This document shows, in pieces, positions 1 to 7,598 of a DNA stretch of 16,354 bases (position 1 is the first letter of the stretch; every line of letters begins with the position of its first letter). Source of the DNA: CAZWVM01 sp964637705 (lineage in GTDB: Bacteria > UBA8481); contig CAZWVM010000069.1 in NCBI GenBank assembly GCA_964637705.1, positions 1-16,354 on the forward strand, written 5' to 3'. Under the pieces are notes generated by a model. The model was not told where the DNA came from, made no database searches, and worked only from the letters and a program-made list of their open reading frames with translations. Position numbers and translations under genes: made by a program.

Positions 1-2
1 GC

Positions 3-3000
3 GCGGTCTTCGCGATCGAGGACGCGGACTACACGAACGGCCGGACCTGGTCCGGGGCGGCCTGGACCGCGAGTGCGTGGACGCCCTTCGCGACCTACAT
101 CGGGAACTCCTCGCGCGACGTGACCGAGATCATCGTCGAGAAGGCGCGCCTCGGCCTCTCCCCGGGCGACTCGCTCGCCGTCGCGGCCTGGGCGCAGTGG
201 GAGAACGCGAAGAACATCTTCGCCTCCTTCCCCGACGAGAACGCCTCATCGGGAGCCGGGGTGACGGAAACGATCGAGAACTACTACTTCTTTTCGTCCG
301 TGGATTCGGGCGCGGTCGTGCCGCACTCGCGGGTCATCGATCATTTCTCAGTCGCCGCGCCCGCGTCCTCGGCTCGAAACGTCCCCTTCAACGTCCGCGT
401 CGTCGCCTTCAACGACGCGGGCGAGACGGTCACGTCCTACCACTCGACCCAGTATTCCTTCTCCGTCTCCCCGGGTTCGGACAGCCACGCGCCCGACACC
501 TTCGTCGCGGGCGTGAACGACGATTCGGTCGCGCTCGACGCCGGAGGCGCGGTCACCCTCACCTTCACGGATGTCCCCTCCGGAAAGACCGCGGGGGTTC
601 CCGTCACCGTCTCATCTCCTCTCGTTTTCGACGGCAGTCTCGGCGAATGGCCCTCGACGACGTTCATGGGCACGGAGAGCGGGGACAGCTTCTACTGCTC
701 CTTCGACGGTCAATATCTCTACTTCGCGTGGGACGACCGCAACTGGGACGACGCTGACGGCGGGTGGGGCGACGGCTTCTTCTACATCGACACCAATCCC
801 TTCTCGGGTTCCGGCGCCCCGACTTCCGTGGACTGGAACGGTCCCCATGCCTTCATCGGCGCGTTCCGACCCGAGATCGCCTACATCGTGGACAAGAGCA
901 GCAACAAGGACGGACGGGTCTGGAACGGCTCGGGGTGGACCGTCGGCGCCTTCTCCGCCGATACGGCCTACATCGGGTGGAGCGGGACGCCGCGGACCGA
1001 GATCGCGATCCACCGCTCCAAGCTGGGACTCCAGCCCGGCGAGAGCTTCGCGGTGCTGGCCTGGGTCAAGCAGGAGGCGACGAAGGCCGTCTTCGGCTCG
1101 TTTCCGCTCCAGAACCCGAGCCGCGATGTCGCGGACACCGAGTCCTTCCACTCCTGCTTCTTCTTCCCTCGCTTCGACACGACCGTCTCACCCCGCGCGG
1201 CGGTCATGGAGAGCTGGATCATCCGCGCGCCGTCGGCCGCGGACGAGGAGGAGACCTTCAGCGTCTCCTTCGTCGCCGTCAACGGCTCCGGCGAGACCGT
1301 CTCCGGCTATGCCTCGCCCTCCTACACCCTGCGTCTCTCGTCGGGCACCCTGCGCATCACGGGCGCCGAGGACGACTTCGCCGCCGGCGTGATGGCGGAG
1401 TCGGTGAGCGTGAGCGGGCGAGGCCTCCTCTCGCTCACGATCCGCGACACCGAGTCGGCGATCGAGGAGACGGTGGTGATCGCGGTGGGATTCTGCACGG
1501 CCGCGATCGCGGCACCGCCCGACAACCACGACACCTCGGTCTCCCCGCTCCGCGTCTCCGGGTCGTGCGGCGGGACCCGGGCGGGCGACACCGTCCAGGT
1601 CTACGTCAACTCCGTCCTCCGGGACACCGCCTGGGTCACGGCGGCGGACACATGGGCCGCCGCGAACGTCGCCCTCGCGGGCGGCGGGGAGACGATCCAC
1701 GCGCGCGTGACGAACCGGTTCGACACCTCGGCTCTCTCCGATTCCATCCGCGTCAACTACTCCAACGCGCCGGTCGTCCTCGCCATCACCTCTCCCGCCA
1801 CATACAGCGACACGACGTCGGCGACGCTGACGATCCGGGGCACCGCGTCGAACATGGCCGTCGGTGATCCGCTCAGGCTCCACGTCAATTCCTACCTCGA
1901 CACCTACGAGCACGTCGGCACCATCCTCGCGGACAGCACCTGGCAGTTCACCGGCATCGACCTGACCGGCGTCGGCGACACCTTCTTCGTCACCGGCACG
2001 AACCGCTACGGCGTCACGGGGGTCTCGGACTCCGTCGTCGTGAACTACTACCGCACCACGCGCCTCGCGATCGACGACACCAAATCCCGGCTCATCGCGG
2101 GAGAGACCGACGCGATCCGGATCCGCGCCATGGACGACTCGGGCCACGTGAACCTCTACGACACGCGCGTCGTTCACTTCCACAACCACACCTCCGACAG
2201 CCTCAGGGTCGTCCCGGAGACCATTGCCCTCGTCGCAGGCGTGGCGTGGGTCGCGATCTCGGATTCCCTGCCCGGCACCTGGTCCCTGACCGCCACCGAT
2301 TCCTCCGGCGTCACCGCCCCCGCCGTCTTCTCCTACACGGTCGTGCCCTGCACCCGCGTGCTCGTGACGGAGATCTCCTTCCGCGAGGACTCCCGGGGCG
2401 TCCTCGGCCACGACTGGATCGAATTGAAGGTGACGGACGACGGTCGCGGGGGCGCGGGTTCCGTCTTCGCGGGTTGGAGAATCCATATCTCCGCCGGCGC
2501 CACCAAGGTCCTGGACGCGATCATGGCGGGCACGGGCGACTGGATCCTGCTTCACGCCTCCGCAGGCGTGGACGAGACCGACTCGACCTCGGGAAACGCC
2601 GACGGCGTGATCGACCTCTACCTCGGGGCGAGCGCCGATCTCCTCGACACGGACAATACCGTCACGGTCTATCGCGCCGACGGAGACACCTCGGACTTCG
2701 TCGCGTGGACCTCGGTCTCCTCTCCGCCGGTCACGGCCGGAGAATCGTCCGCCCTCGCGCGGGCGATCACGACGGGGCAGTGGACCGACGCGGTTCCGGC
2801 GGGCGTGGGCGTGGAGGACGGCGTGAACTCGGATTCCGCCCCGTCGAACGCCTCACTCTCGCGAAACGCGGCCCTCGCGGACGCCAACGCGAGGACGGAC
2901 TGGAGCGTGGACACGACGCCGACTCCCGCGGCCGGAAATGACTCCGTATCCTACTGGCGCCTCACCGGGCGCGTGGACCTGGAGGGGCGCGCGGACGATC

Positions 3001-3362
3001 GGGGATGCCTGGTGAGCGCCGGGAACGGAAGCGAGACGGTCACGGCGATGACCGATTCGACGGGGTCTTTCACCTTCCGATTGCGCGCCGGCACCTATCT
3101 GCTGACGGCCGACACGGCGCACGTCCTGCCCGTCCGCCGGACCGTCGCCGTCGGCGACTCCTCGACCGAGATCAACCTGGGGATCCTCGCGGCCGGTGAC
3201 GCGGACGGCGACAACCGCGTCAACATCATCGACGCCTCGATCACGCGGCACGGTTGGACCTCGGGCACGAACCCCCCGGTCGCCGATCACGTCGATCCCG
3301 CCGGCACGGTCGACCGGGCGGATCTCGAGGCCGTCAGGAATCGATTCGGAAGATCGGAATAA
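3..3362 (+). CDS. Large secreted multidomain surface protein with dockerin-like C-terminus (5' partial)
   Basis: The reading frame is open from the first complete codon at 3, so the N-terminus and any signal peptide lie outside the window; 1119 residues are visible. Numbering from the first visible residue, 1-205 is the end of one repeat and about 205-497 a second copy (CBM9/DOMON-like sugar-binding start DGSLGEW, then an Ig-like domain), with a period near 291 residues. Next come Ig-like domains (about 511-586, 590-682 and 687-781; TNRF/TNRY echoes in the first two), a lamin-tail-like domain (about 783-975, WIELK core), a carboxypeptidase-regulatory-like beta sandwich (about 986-1060) and a dockerin-like end (1065-1117). 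The first dockerin calcium loop is intact (DADGDNRVNIID); the second is degenerate (HVDPAGTVDRAD). Such proteins are exported and bind polysaccharide or cell-surface partners, but no catalytic domain is visible. The role is inferred from domains only. It converges on the AIM24 genes 38 bases away. Confidence 0.85.
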   Translation, partial: AVFAIEDADYTNGRTWSGAAWTASAWTPFATYIGNSSRDVTEIIVEKARLGLSPGDSLAVAAWAQWENAKNIFASFPDENASSGAGVTETIENYYFFSSVDSGAVVPHSRVIDHFSVAAPASSARNVPFNVRVVAFNDAGETVTSYHSTQYSFSVSPGSDSHAPDTFVAGVNDDSVALDAGGAVTLTFTDVPSGKTAGVPVTVSSPLVFDGSLGEWPSTTFMGTESGDSFYCSFDGQYLYFAWDDRNWDDADGGWGDGFFYIDTNPFSGSGAPTSVDWNGPHAFIGAFRPEIAYIVDKSSNKDGRVWNGSGWTVGAFSADTAYIGWSGTPRTEIAIHRSKLGLQPGESFAVLAWVKQEATKAVFGSFPLQNPSRDVADTESFHSCFFFPRFDTTVSPRAAVMESWIIRAPSAADEEETFSVSFVAVNGSGETVSGYASPSYTLRLSSGTLRITGAEDDFAAGVMAESVSVSGRGLLSLTIRDTESAIEETVVIAVGFCTAAIAAPPDNHDTSVSPLRVSGSCGGTRAGDTVQVYVNSVLRDTAWVTAADTWAAANVALAGGGETIHARVTNRFDTSALSDSIRVNYSNAPVVLAITSPATYSDTTSATLTIRGTASNMAVGDPLRLHVNSYLDTYEHVGTILADSTWQFTGIDLTGVGDTFFVTGTNRYGVTGVSDSVVVNYYRTTRLAIDDTKSRLIAGETDAIRIRAMDDSGHVNLYDTRVVHFHNHTSDSLRVVPETIALVAGVAWVAISDSLPGTWSLTATDSSGVTAPAVFSYTVVPCTRVLVTEISFREDSRGVLGHDWIELKVTDDGRGGAGSVFAGWRIHISAGATKVLDAIMAGTGDWILLHASAGVDETDSTSGNADGVIDLYLGASADLLDTDNTVTVYRADGDTSDFVAWTSVSSPPVTAGESSALARAITTGQWTDAVPAGVGVEDGVNSDSAPSNASLSRNAALADANARTDWSVDTTPTPAAGNDSVSYWRLTGRVDLEGRADDRGCLVSAGNGSETVTAMTDSTGSFTFRLRAGTYLLTADTAHVLPVRRTVAVGDSSTEINLGILAAGDADGDNRVNIIDASITRHGWTSGTNPPVADHVDPAGTVDRADLEAVRNRFGRSE

Positions 3363-3400
3363 GGCGCGAGGTCGGAACGCGGACCGGGGGCGCCGACGGC
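3363..3400. other. Convergent intergenic gap with weak hairpin potential
   Basis: These 38 bases separate the stop codons of two convergent genes. GC-rich arms can pair (GTCGG at 3371-3375 with CCGAC at 3393-3397, or GGCGC at 3363-3367 with GCGCC at 3390-3394), but the two pairings exclude each other and no T-run follows on either strand. A bidirectional terminator would be expected here by position; the sequence supports it only weakly. Confidence 0.2.
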
Positions 3401-4081
3401 CTAGTTGTTGCTCTTCGGCTTGACCCGGCGGAAGGGATGGACCCAGTGCGCGAAGGGCCGGACGGCCCTCGACTGGACGAAGAGACGGCCCGTGCCGGAG
3501 AAGCGGCAGACGAGGAATTCGCCGCTGAAGATCGTGGAGCGCCAGTTACCGAGCTTCTCGACCTTGTAGTCGAGCGTCGAGTCGAAGGCGACGATGTGCC
3601 CGGTGTCGACGATATACTCGCCCGCGACATCGATCTGCTCGATCGCCCCGTAGGAGGAGACGAGGAGGTCTCCCTGGCCGGAGCAGTGGAGGAGGAAGAA
3701 GCCCTCGCCGCCCAGGAGCCCGCGCACCACGCCCTGGAACTTCGTGTCCGTCGTGATCCCCGGCGAGGCCGCGAGATAGCTCTCCTTCTGCAAAATCATC
3801 GCCCCGTTCAGGGGGACGTGCATCACGTCGCCCGGGCAGCCGGGCGCGAGGATCACCTCGCCGGCCTCCCGCGCGGTGAAGGTGTTGACGAAGAAGCTCT
3901 CGCCGCCGAGCAGCGACCTCTTGGCCGCGGCCAGGAGTCCGCCCTGTCCCATGGACGTCTGGATCTCGACCGCCGCGGACCGCGCCACCATCGCGCCGCT
4001 CTCCGCCACGATCTGCTCGCCGGGTGAGAGGGCCACGCGCGCCATCGCATAGTCGGGCCGGTTGACGATCTCGACTCTCAT
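3401..4081 (-). CDS. AIM24/TIGR00266-family protein, third of a tandem triplet
   Basis: A 226-residue protein of the AIM24 family (PF01987; TRAP-like beta-barrel fold). The family is named after a yeast mitochondrial protein needed for inner-membrane architecture; the bacterial members have no firmly established biochemical role. Visible family hallmarks are the N-terminal NRPDYAMARVALSPGE strand pair, the ESGAMVA turn near residue 25, and VDTGHIVAF in the C-terminal half followed by a FSGTGRLFVQS strand. No signal peptide or membrane helix is present, so it is probably cytoplasmic. The ATG at 4081 is preferred to a longer open frame because it gives the same length and N-terminal motif as both neighbouring paralogues, and it overlaps the previous stop in an ATGA, implying translational coupling. 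It ends in a basic tail (RRVKPKSNN). Family assignment is firm; function is unknown. Confidence 0.88.
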   Translation of the reverse strand: MRVEIVNRPDYAMARVALSPGEQIVAESGAMVARSAAVEIQTSMGQGGLLAAAKRSLLGGESFFVNTFTAREAGEVILAPGCPGDVMHVPLNGAMILQKESYLAASPGITTDTKFQGVVRGLLGGEGFFLLHCSGQGDLLVSSYGAIEQIDVAGEYIVDTGHIVAFDSTLDYKVEKLGNWRSTIFSGEFLVCRFSGTGRLFVQSRAVRPFAHWVHPFRRVKPKSNN

Positions 4082-4761
4082 GATTCCCTCATCGGCAGAA
4101 GCGCCCCGAGATACTTGCCCCAGGCATTGAGGTTGTGGCTCTGGGTGTAGAGCCTCCCCTTCCCCGTGAACCGCGCGACGAGCCCCTCGCCCGAGAAGAA
4201 GGCGCCGAGCCACGAGCCTCCGAACTTGGTCACGGTGTATTGCAGGGTCGGCTCGAAGGCGACGATGTGCCCCGTGTCGACCGTGAACTCGCCGTCCAGG
4301 TCATGCGCCTCGATGGCGCCGAAGGAGTTCATGAGGACCGAGCCCGTGCCGCGGGCGTGCATCATGAAGAGCGACTCGCCGGCGAAGAAGGAGCGCGCGC
4401 CCTGCCACTCGCCGTCCAGGGTGATCTCGTCGTCGCATCCGAGGAAGGATCCGGACTGGATGATGAGACCGCCGCTGAGCGCGTGCTCGGTGATGTCGCC
4501 GACCTGCGTGGGCGCGACGAGGATATGTCCCTCGGCCGAGGAGGTCACCTTGTTGACGAGGAAGAACTCCCCGGAGAGAAGCGATTTCACAGCCCCGAGA
4601 ATGCCGCCGGGGCGGGCCCGCTTCACCTTTTGGGGCGTCACGGCGACGCTCGCGCTCTTGGAGACCATGGAGCCCGCCTCGATGAGGAAGCTCTCCCCGG
4701 GCGAGAGGTCGATCCGCGCCATGGCATAGGCCGGGCGGTGCAGGAGCGTGATGCGCCTCAT
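4078..4761 (-). CDS. AIM24/TIGR00266-family protein, second of a tandem triplet
   Basis: A 227-residue AIM24-family protein, middle member of the triplet. It begins MRRITLLHRPAYAMARIDLSPGE, carries EAGSMVSKSASV near residue 30, and has the family signature VDTGHIVAFEPTLQYTV in the C-terminal half, followed by FFSGEGLVARFTGKGRLYTQS. It differs from its neighbours by a basic insert (TPQKVKRARPGG) before the segment LLSGEFFLVNKVTS. The start overlaps the stop of the upstream copy by ATGA and its own stop overlaps the start of the downstream copy the same way, so the three are almost certainly one translational unit, possibly making a hetero-oligomer. That last point is inference: the three are diverged rather than recent duplicates, which suggests distinct retained roles. 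Cytoplasmic by appearance; biochemical function unknown. Confidence 0.88.
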   Translation of the reverse strand: MRRITLLHRPAYAMARIDLSPGESFLIEAGSMVSKSASVAVTPQKVKRARPGGILGAVKSLLSGEFFLVNKVTSSAEGHILVAPTQVGDITEHALSGGLIIQSGSFLGCDDEITLDGEWQGARSFFAGESLFMMHARGTGSVLMNSFGAIEAHDLDGEFTVDTGHIVAFEPTLQYTVTKFGGSWLGAFFSGEGLVARFTGKGRLYTQSHNLNAWGKYLGALLPMRES

Positions 4762-5441
4762 GACGGCAACCACGGCGAGATCCAGGAGACGAGGGCGCTG
4801 ATGTTGCGCGAGCTGATCAGGACGCGGCCCGTGCCGGTGAACTCGCAGACGAGACCCTCGCCCGAGAGGAAGGTCGACTTCCACCCGCCGACGCGGCGGA
4901 TCGTGTACTGGAGCGAGGGATCCCAGGCGACGAGATGGCCCGTGTCGACGACGTAGGAGCCGTTCACGGGTATCTCGATGATGCCGCCGAAACCGGAGAC
5001 GAAGAGGTCGCCGGTGCCGACCGCCTCGAGGACGAAGAGCCCGGAGCCGCCGAGAAAGCTGCGGCACCCACCGAGGGCGGTGTTGACCGTCACGCCGGAG
5101 GAAGCGGCGAGAAAGGCGCTGGCCGCCAGGCGCTGGGCGGACCCGTTCATGGGGATGTGCGCGACGTCGCCGGGCGCGGTCGGCGCCAGGCAGAGCTTCG
5201 TCGCGCGCTCAGCCCGGTAATGAGAGACGAGCAGGCTCTCCCTTGAGAAGACCTTGCCCAATAGTCCCATGCAACCGCCGTGGAGCTTCGTCTCGATGGC
5301 GAGCCCGGGCCCGTGGTAGACCATGGATCCGGCCTCGCCGTAGACGCTGCCGCCCGGGGAGAATCCGATTTGCACGACGGCATAGGACGGGCGGTTGAGG
5401 ATCCGCCACGCGTAGCCGTTGCCTGTGCCCTGATCAGCCAT
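4758..5441 (-). CDS. AIM24/TIGR00266-family protein, first of a tandem triplet
   Basis: A 227-residue AIM24-family protein that leads the triplet. Motifs: NRPSYAVVQIGFSPGGSVYGEAGSMVYH near the N-terminus, APTAPGDVAHIPMNG mid-protein, then VDTGHLVAWDPSLQYTI and FTGTGRVLISS. I chose the ATG at 5441 (MADQGTG) over in-frame ATGs at 5450 and 5453 for three reasons: the length then matches both paralogues; no Shine-Dalgarno precedes the upstream ATGs; and a TATGAT -10 element would overlap those ATGs and place transcription start at or beside 5441. The upstream ATGs would instead overlap the folC stop (ATGA or TGATG), so coupling to folC from 5450/5453 is the alternative. Members of this family often occur in tandem sets. 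Function unknown. Confidence 0.85.
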   Translation of the reverse strand: MADQGTGNGYAWRILNRPSYAVVQIGFSPGGSVYGEAGSMVYHGPGLAIETKLHGGCMGLLGKVFSRESLLVSHYRAERATKLCLAPTAPGDVAHIPMNGSAQRLAASAFLAASSGVTVNTALGGCRSFLGGSGLFVLEAVGTGDLFVSGFGGIIEIPVNGSYVVDTGHLVAWDPSLQYTIRRVGGWKSTFLSGEGLVCEFTGTGRVLISSRNISALVSWISPWLPS

Positions 5442-5448
5442 GGACGGC

Positions 5449-5478
5449 ATCATAGGGGCGCCGGATCCGGGGTGGCAA
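5449..5478 (-). promoter_or_regulatory. Putative sigma-70-type promoter for the AIM24 triplet, leaderless spacing
   Basis: Reading the - strand, TTGCCA (5478-5473, 5 of 6 matches to TTGACA) is followed after 18 bases by TATGAT (5454-5449, 5 of 6 matches to TATAAT), then 7 bases and the ATG at 5441. Initiation about 7 bases past the -10 would fall at or next to that ATG, and no Shine-Dalgarno is present. The element lies across the 3' end of folC. It is read by eye and unsupported by expression data. Confidence 0.5.
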
Positions 5479-6658
5479 GGAGATTCCCGTGCGGAGGAAA
5501 GGGGCCGCATGCGGGACCGTGAACCGCGTGAAGGACTTCGCCCAGGAGAAAGATGGAACCGGTCACGAGGAGGATTCCGTCGGGACCAGCCGCCGACTTC
5601 GCGGCCGACAGGGCGTCTTCGACGCTTCTGGAGCGCATCGATGACTCGTGGCCGGGTATCCGCTCGGCCGGGAGCGCCCGGGGCTCCGCCACCTCGGTGA
5701 AGATCCACTCCGACACGACGGGTGACAACTCGTTGAGGATACCCGGAACGTCCTTGTCGGAGAGGAAGGCCGCGAGAGCGGTGATGCGGCGACGCTCGGC
5801 GATCGGGCGGAGACGGGCGGCGAGCGCGCGGGCCGCGTGCGGGTTGTGAGCCGCGTCCAAAAGCATGCCGGGGCGGCCGGGCCGGTGATCGAAGCGGCCC
5901 GGCCACCAGGCACGCCGCGCCGAGTCATGGAAGAGTTCACGGTCGAAGGATCGGCCGGCGACACGGCTGAATTCCTCCGCCGCCGCCTCGGCCAACGCCG
6001 CGTTGTTTCGATCCCAGGTCGATCCCTCGACGGGCGCCACCAGGCGGGGGCGGGCTCCGATCCGGACCACGGCATCATGCAGGGCGGGAAGATCCGTCCC
6101 CAGCACTGCCGCTCTCCCCTGTCGTGCGATGGCGGCCTTTTCGACGGCGATCTTCTCGATCGTGTCTCCCAGCCATCGCGTGTGCTCCAGCCCGATCGAA
6201 GTCACGACGCTGACCACCGGGTCGAGGGCGTTGAAGGCGTCGAGCCTCCCCCCCATCCCGATCTCGACCACCGCCACGTCGACCCGCTCCCGGCGGAAGT
6301 GCTCGATCGCCATCAGCGCGAGGGTTTCAAAGTAGGTCGACCGGTCCTCGTCGAGGATACGCACGTATTCGAAGAGACCGGCGAAAGTCCGTCCGTCGAC
6401 CGGTTCCCCGTTCACGACGATCCGCTCGCAGACGTCGCAGAGGTGGGGCGAGGTGGTCAGGCCCGTTCGGAGCCCGGCGTCGAGGAAATAGCGGTGGAGG
6501 GCGGCGCAGACGGACCCCTTGCCGTTGGTCCCACCGACGAGGATGACGGGATAGCGGACGGGTTCCATCCGGGCCAGGCAGGATCTCATCCCGTCGAGCC
6601 CCAGCTTCCAGCCGCGCTCGATCCGCGCCTCCAGTTCCTGGATCAAGGGAGGGGACAC
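5450..6658 (-). CDS. folC: Bifunctional dihydrofolate synthase / folylpolyglutamate synthase
   Basis: Mur-ligase-family enzyme that adds glutamate to dihydropteroate and to folates using ATP, in the cytoplasm. Visible: ATP-binding P-loop GGTNGKGSV at 42-50; TTSPHL and ERIVVNGEPV (68-87); VEIGMGGRLDAFN at 131-143; the metal/substrate segment EHTRWLG at 158-164 with the EKAAI lysine at 173-177; linker WWPGRFD at 251-257; and LDAAHNPHA opening the C-terminal domain at 267-275. At 402 residues it is shorter than the usual 420-450. The segment that normally carries an L-x-G-x-x-Q motif before the linker is collapsed around 205-220. The GTG start at 6658 lies inside a palindromic repeat and has no Shine-Dalgarno; TTG at 6646 gives the same protein four residues shorter and is equally possible. 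It follows accD, a common pairing. Confidence 0.93.
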   Translation of the reverse strand: MSPPLIQELEARIERGWKLGLDGMRSCLARMEPVRYPVILVGGTNGKGSVCAALHRYFLDAGLRTGLTTSPHLCDVCERIVVNGEPVDGRTFAGLFEYVRILDEDRSTYFETLALMAIEHFRRERVDVAVVEIGMGGRLDAFNALDPVVSVVTSIGLEHTRWLGDTIEKIAVEKAAIARQGRAAVLGTDLPALHDAVVRIGARPRLVAPVEGSTWDRNNAALAEAAAEEFSRVAGRSFDRELFHDSARRAWWPGRFDHRPGRPGMLLDAAHNPHAARALAARLRPIAERRRITALAAFLSDKDVPGILNELSPVVSEWIFTEVAEPRALPAERIPGHESSMRSRSVEDALSAAKSAAGPDGILLVTGSIFLLGEVLHAVHGPACGPFPPHGNLLATPDPAPL

Positions 6659-6752
6659 TCCGACACTTTGACACAGCCCACGTGTGTCAGAGTGTCCCCC
6701 GGCCGCAGGCCGTACAGGTGTGTCATTGTGTCAGAGTGTCCCCTTTTCGGGG
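6651..6752. repeat. REP/BIME-like palindromic repeat cluster between accD and folC
   Basis: The accD-folC gap is almost filled by copies of one short unit. The 17-base sequence TGTGTCAGAGTGTCCCC occurs identically at 6683-6699 and 6727-6743. An inverted copy starts at 6651: 6651-6675 matches the reverse complement of 6719-6743 at 22 of 25 positions and that of 6684-6699 at 15 of 16 over its first part. Extra palindromes are CACGTG (6679-6684), GGCC-GCA-GGCC (6701-6711) and CCCC-TTTTC-GGGG (6740-6752), the last abutting the accD stop. The unit resembles intergenic REP elements mobilised by RAYT (IS200-like Y1) transposases; that match is from memory. No such transposase is in the window. As RNA it could form strong hairpins that stabilise or attenuate the message, but there is no U-run for a classical terminator. 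Confidence 0.8.
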
Positions 6753-7592
6753 TCAGTTGTGGGCGAAGCGGCAGAGGCGCGCGATCGTGGCGCGCATGTC
6801 CTTGCGCTTGACGATCATGTCCACGAGGCCGTGCTGCAGGAGGAACTCCGAGCGCTGGAACCCCGGCGGCAGCTTCTGACGGATCGTCTGCTCGATGACT
6901 CGCGGTCCCGCGAAGGCGACCAGGGCCCCCGGTTCCGAGAGGATTACGCTCGTCGTCGTGGCGAAGGAGGCCGTCGTGCCGCCCGTCGTGGGATCGGTGA
7001 GAACGGCGACGGAAAGCAGACCCGACTCCTTGTGCCTCAGGAGCGCCGCCACGGTCTTGGCCAGTTGCATCAGGGAGAGGATCCCCTCCTGCATGCGGGC
7101 TCCGCCCGAAGCCGTCACGGCGATCAGGGGACGCCGGGCCGCCGTGGCCGCCTCCGTGATGCGGGCCATCTTCTCCCCCACGACCGAGCCCATGGACCCG
7201 CCCATGAAGTCGAAATTCATGACGGCCACCGCGACATCGCGACCCTCGATCCGCCCGAACCCGGTGATGATCCCGTCGCGCTCCTGCGTCTTGGCGCGGG
7301 CCTCGTCGAGGCGGATCCGGTAGGGCTTCTCGTCAACGAAGGTCAGCGGGTCTCCCGCCGTCATCCGCGTGTCGTGCTCCTCGAACGTGTTCGGGTCCAG
7401 GAGCATCTTCACCCACTGTCGCGCGGGCAGACGGTGATGGTGGCCGCAGATGTTGCAGACGAGGAGGTTGTCCTTCAATTCGTTCTTCGGAATCATGGCC
7501 TCGCAGCCCCCGCACTTGGTCCAGAGACCCGTGATCGCCTCTTCCTTGGCGATCCTGCGCGAGCGATAGCGGACCTTCTTGAGCCAGTTCAT
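6753..7592 (-). CDS. accD: Acetyl-CoA carboxylase carboxyltransferase subunit beta
   Basis: AccD and AccA together form the carboxyltransferase that moves carboxyl from carboxybiotin to acetyl-CoA, giving malonyl-CoA for fatty-acid synthesis; cytoplasmic. The 279-residue length is typical. The N-terminal zinc ribbon is complete (Cys27, Cys30, Cys46, Cys49: CGGC...CNIC). Crotonase-fold motifs follow: MGGSMGSVVGEK at 130-141, SGGARMQEG at 162-170, TDPTTGG at 199-205 and AGPRVIEQT at 228-236. The accA partner and the biotin components accB/accC are not in this window. The ATG at 7592 (MNWLKKVRYR) lacks a Shine-Dalgarno and sits 6 bases after a TATGAT, suggesting leaderless expression from its own promoter. 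The stop at 6753 abuts the repeat cluster that separates it from folC. Confidence 0.97.
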   Translation of the reverse strand: MNWLKKVRYRSRRIAKEEAITGLWTKCGGCEAMIPKNELKDNLLVCNICGHHHRLPARQWVKMLLDPNTFEEHDTRMTAGDPLTFVDEKPYRIRLDEARAKTQERDGIITGFGRIEGRDVAVAVMNFDFMGGSMGSVVGEKMARITEAATAARRPLIAVTASGGARMQEGILSLMQLAKTVAALLRHKESGLLSVAVLTDPTTGGTTASFATTTSVILSEPGALVAFAGPRVIEQTIRQKLPPGFQRSEFLLQHGLVDMIVKRKDMRATIARLCRFAHN

Positions 7593-7598
7593 GGGGAC

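Noticed and set aside
1188..2555. Open frame of 455 codons on the - strand inside the surface-protein gene
   Set aside because: Low-complexity Arg/Gly/Asp composition; the + strand frame contains continuous recognisable domains.
6651..6752. Possible short CRISPR array
   Set aside because: Only two direct copies plus one inverted copy, unequal spacing, no unique spacers of normal length and no cas genes.
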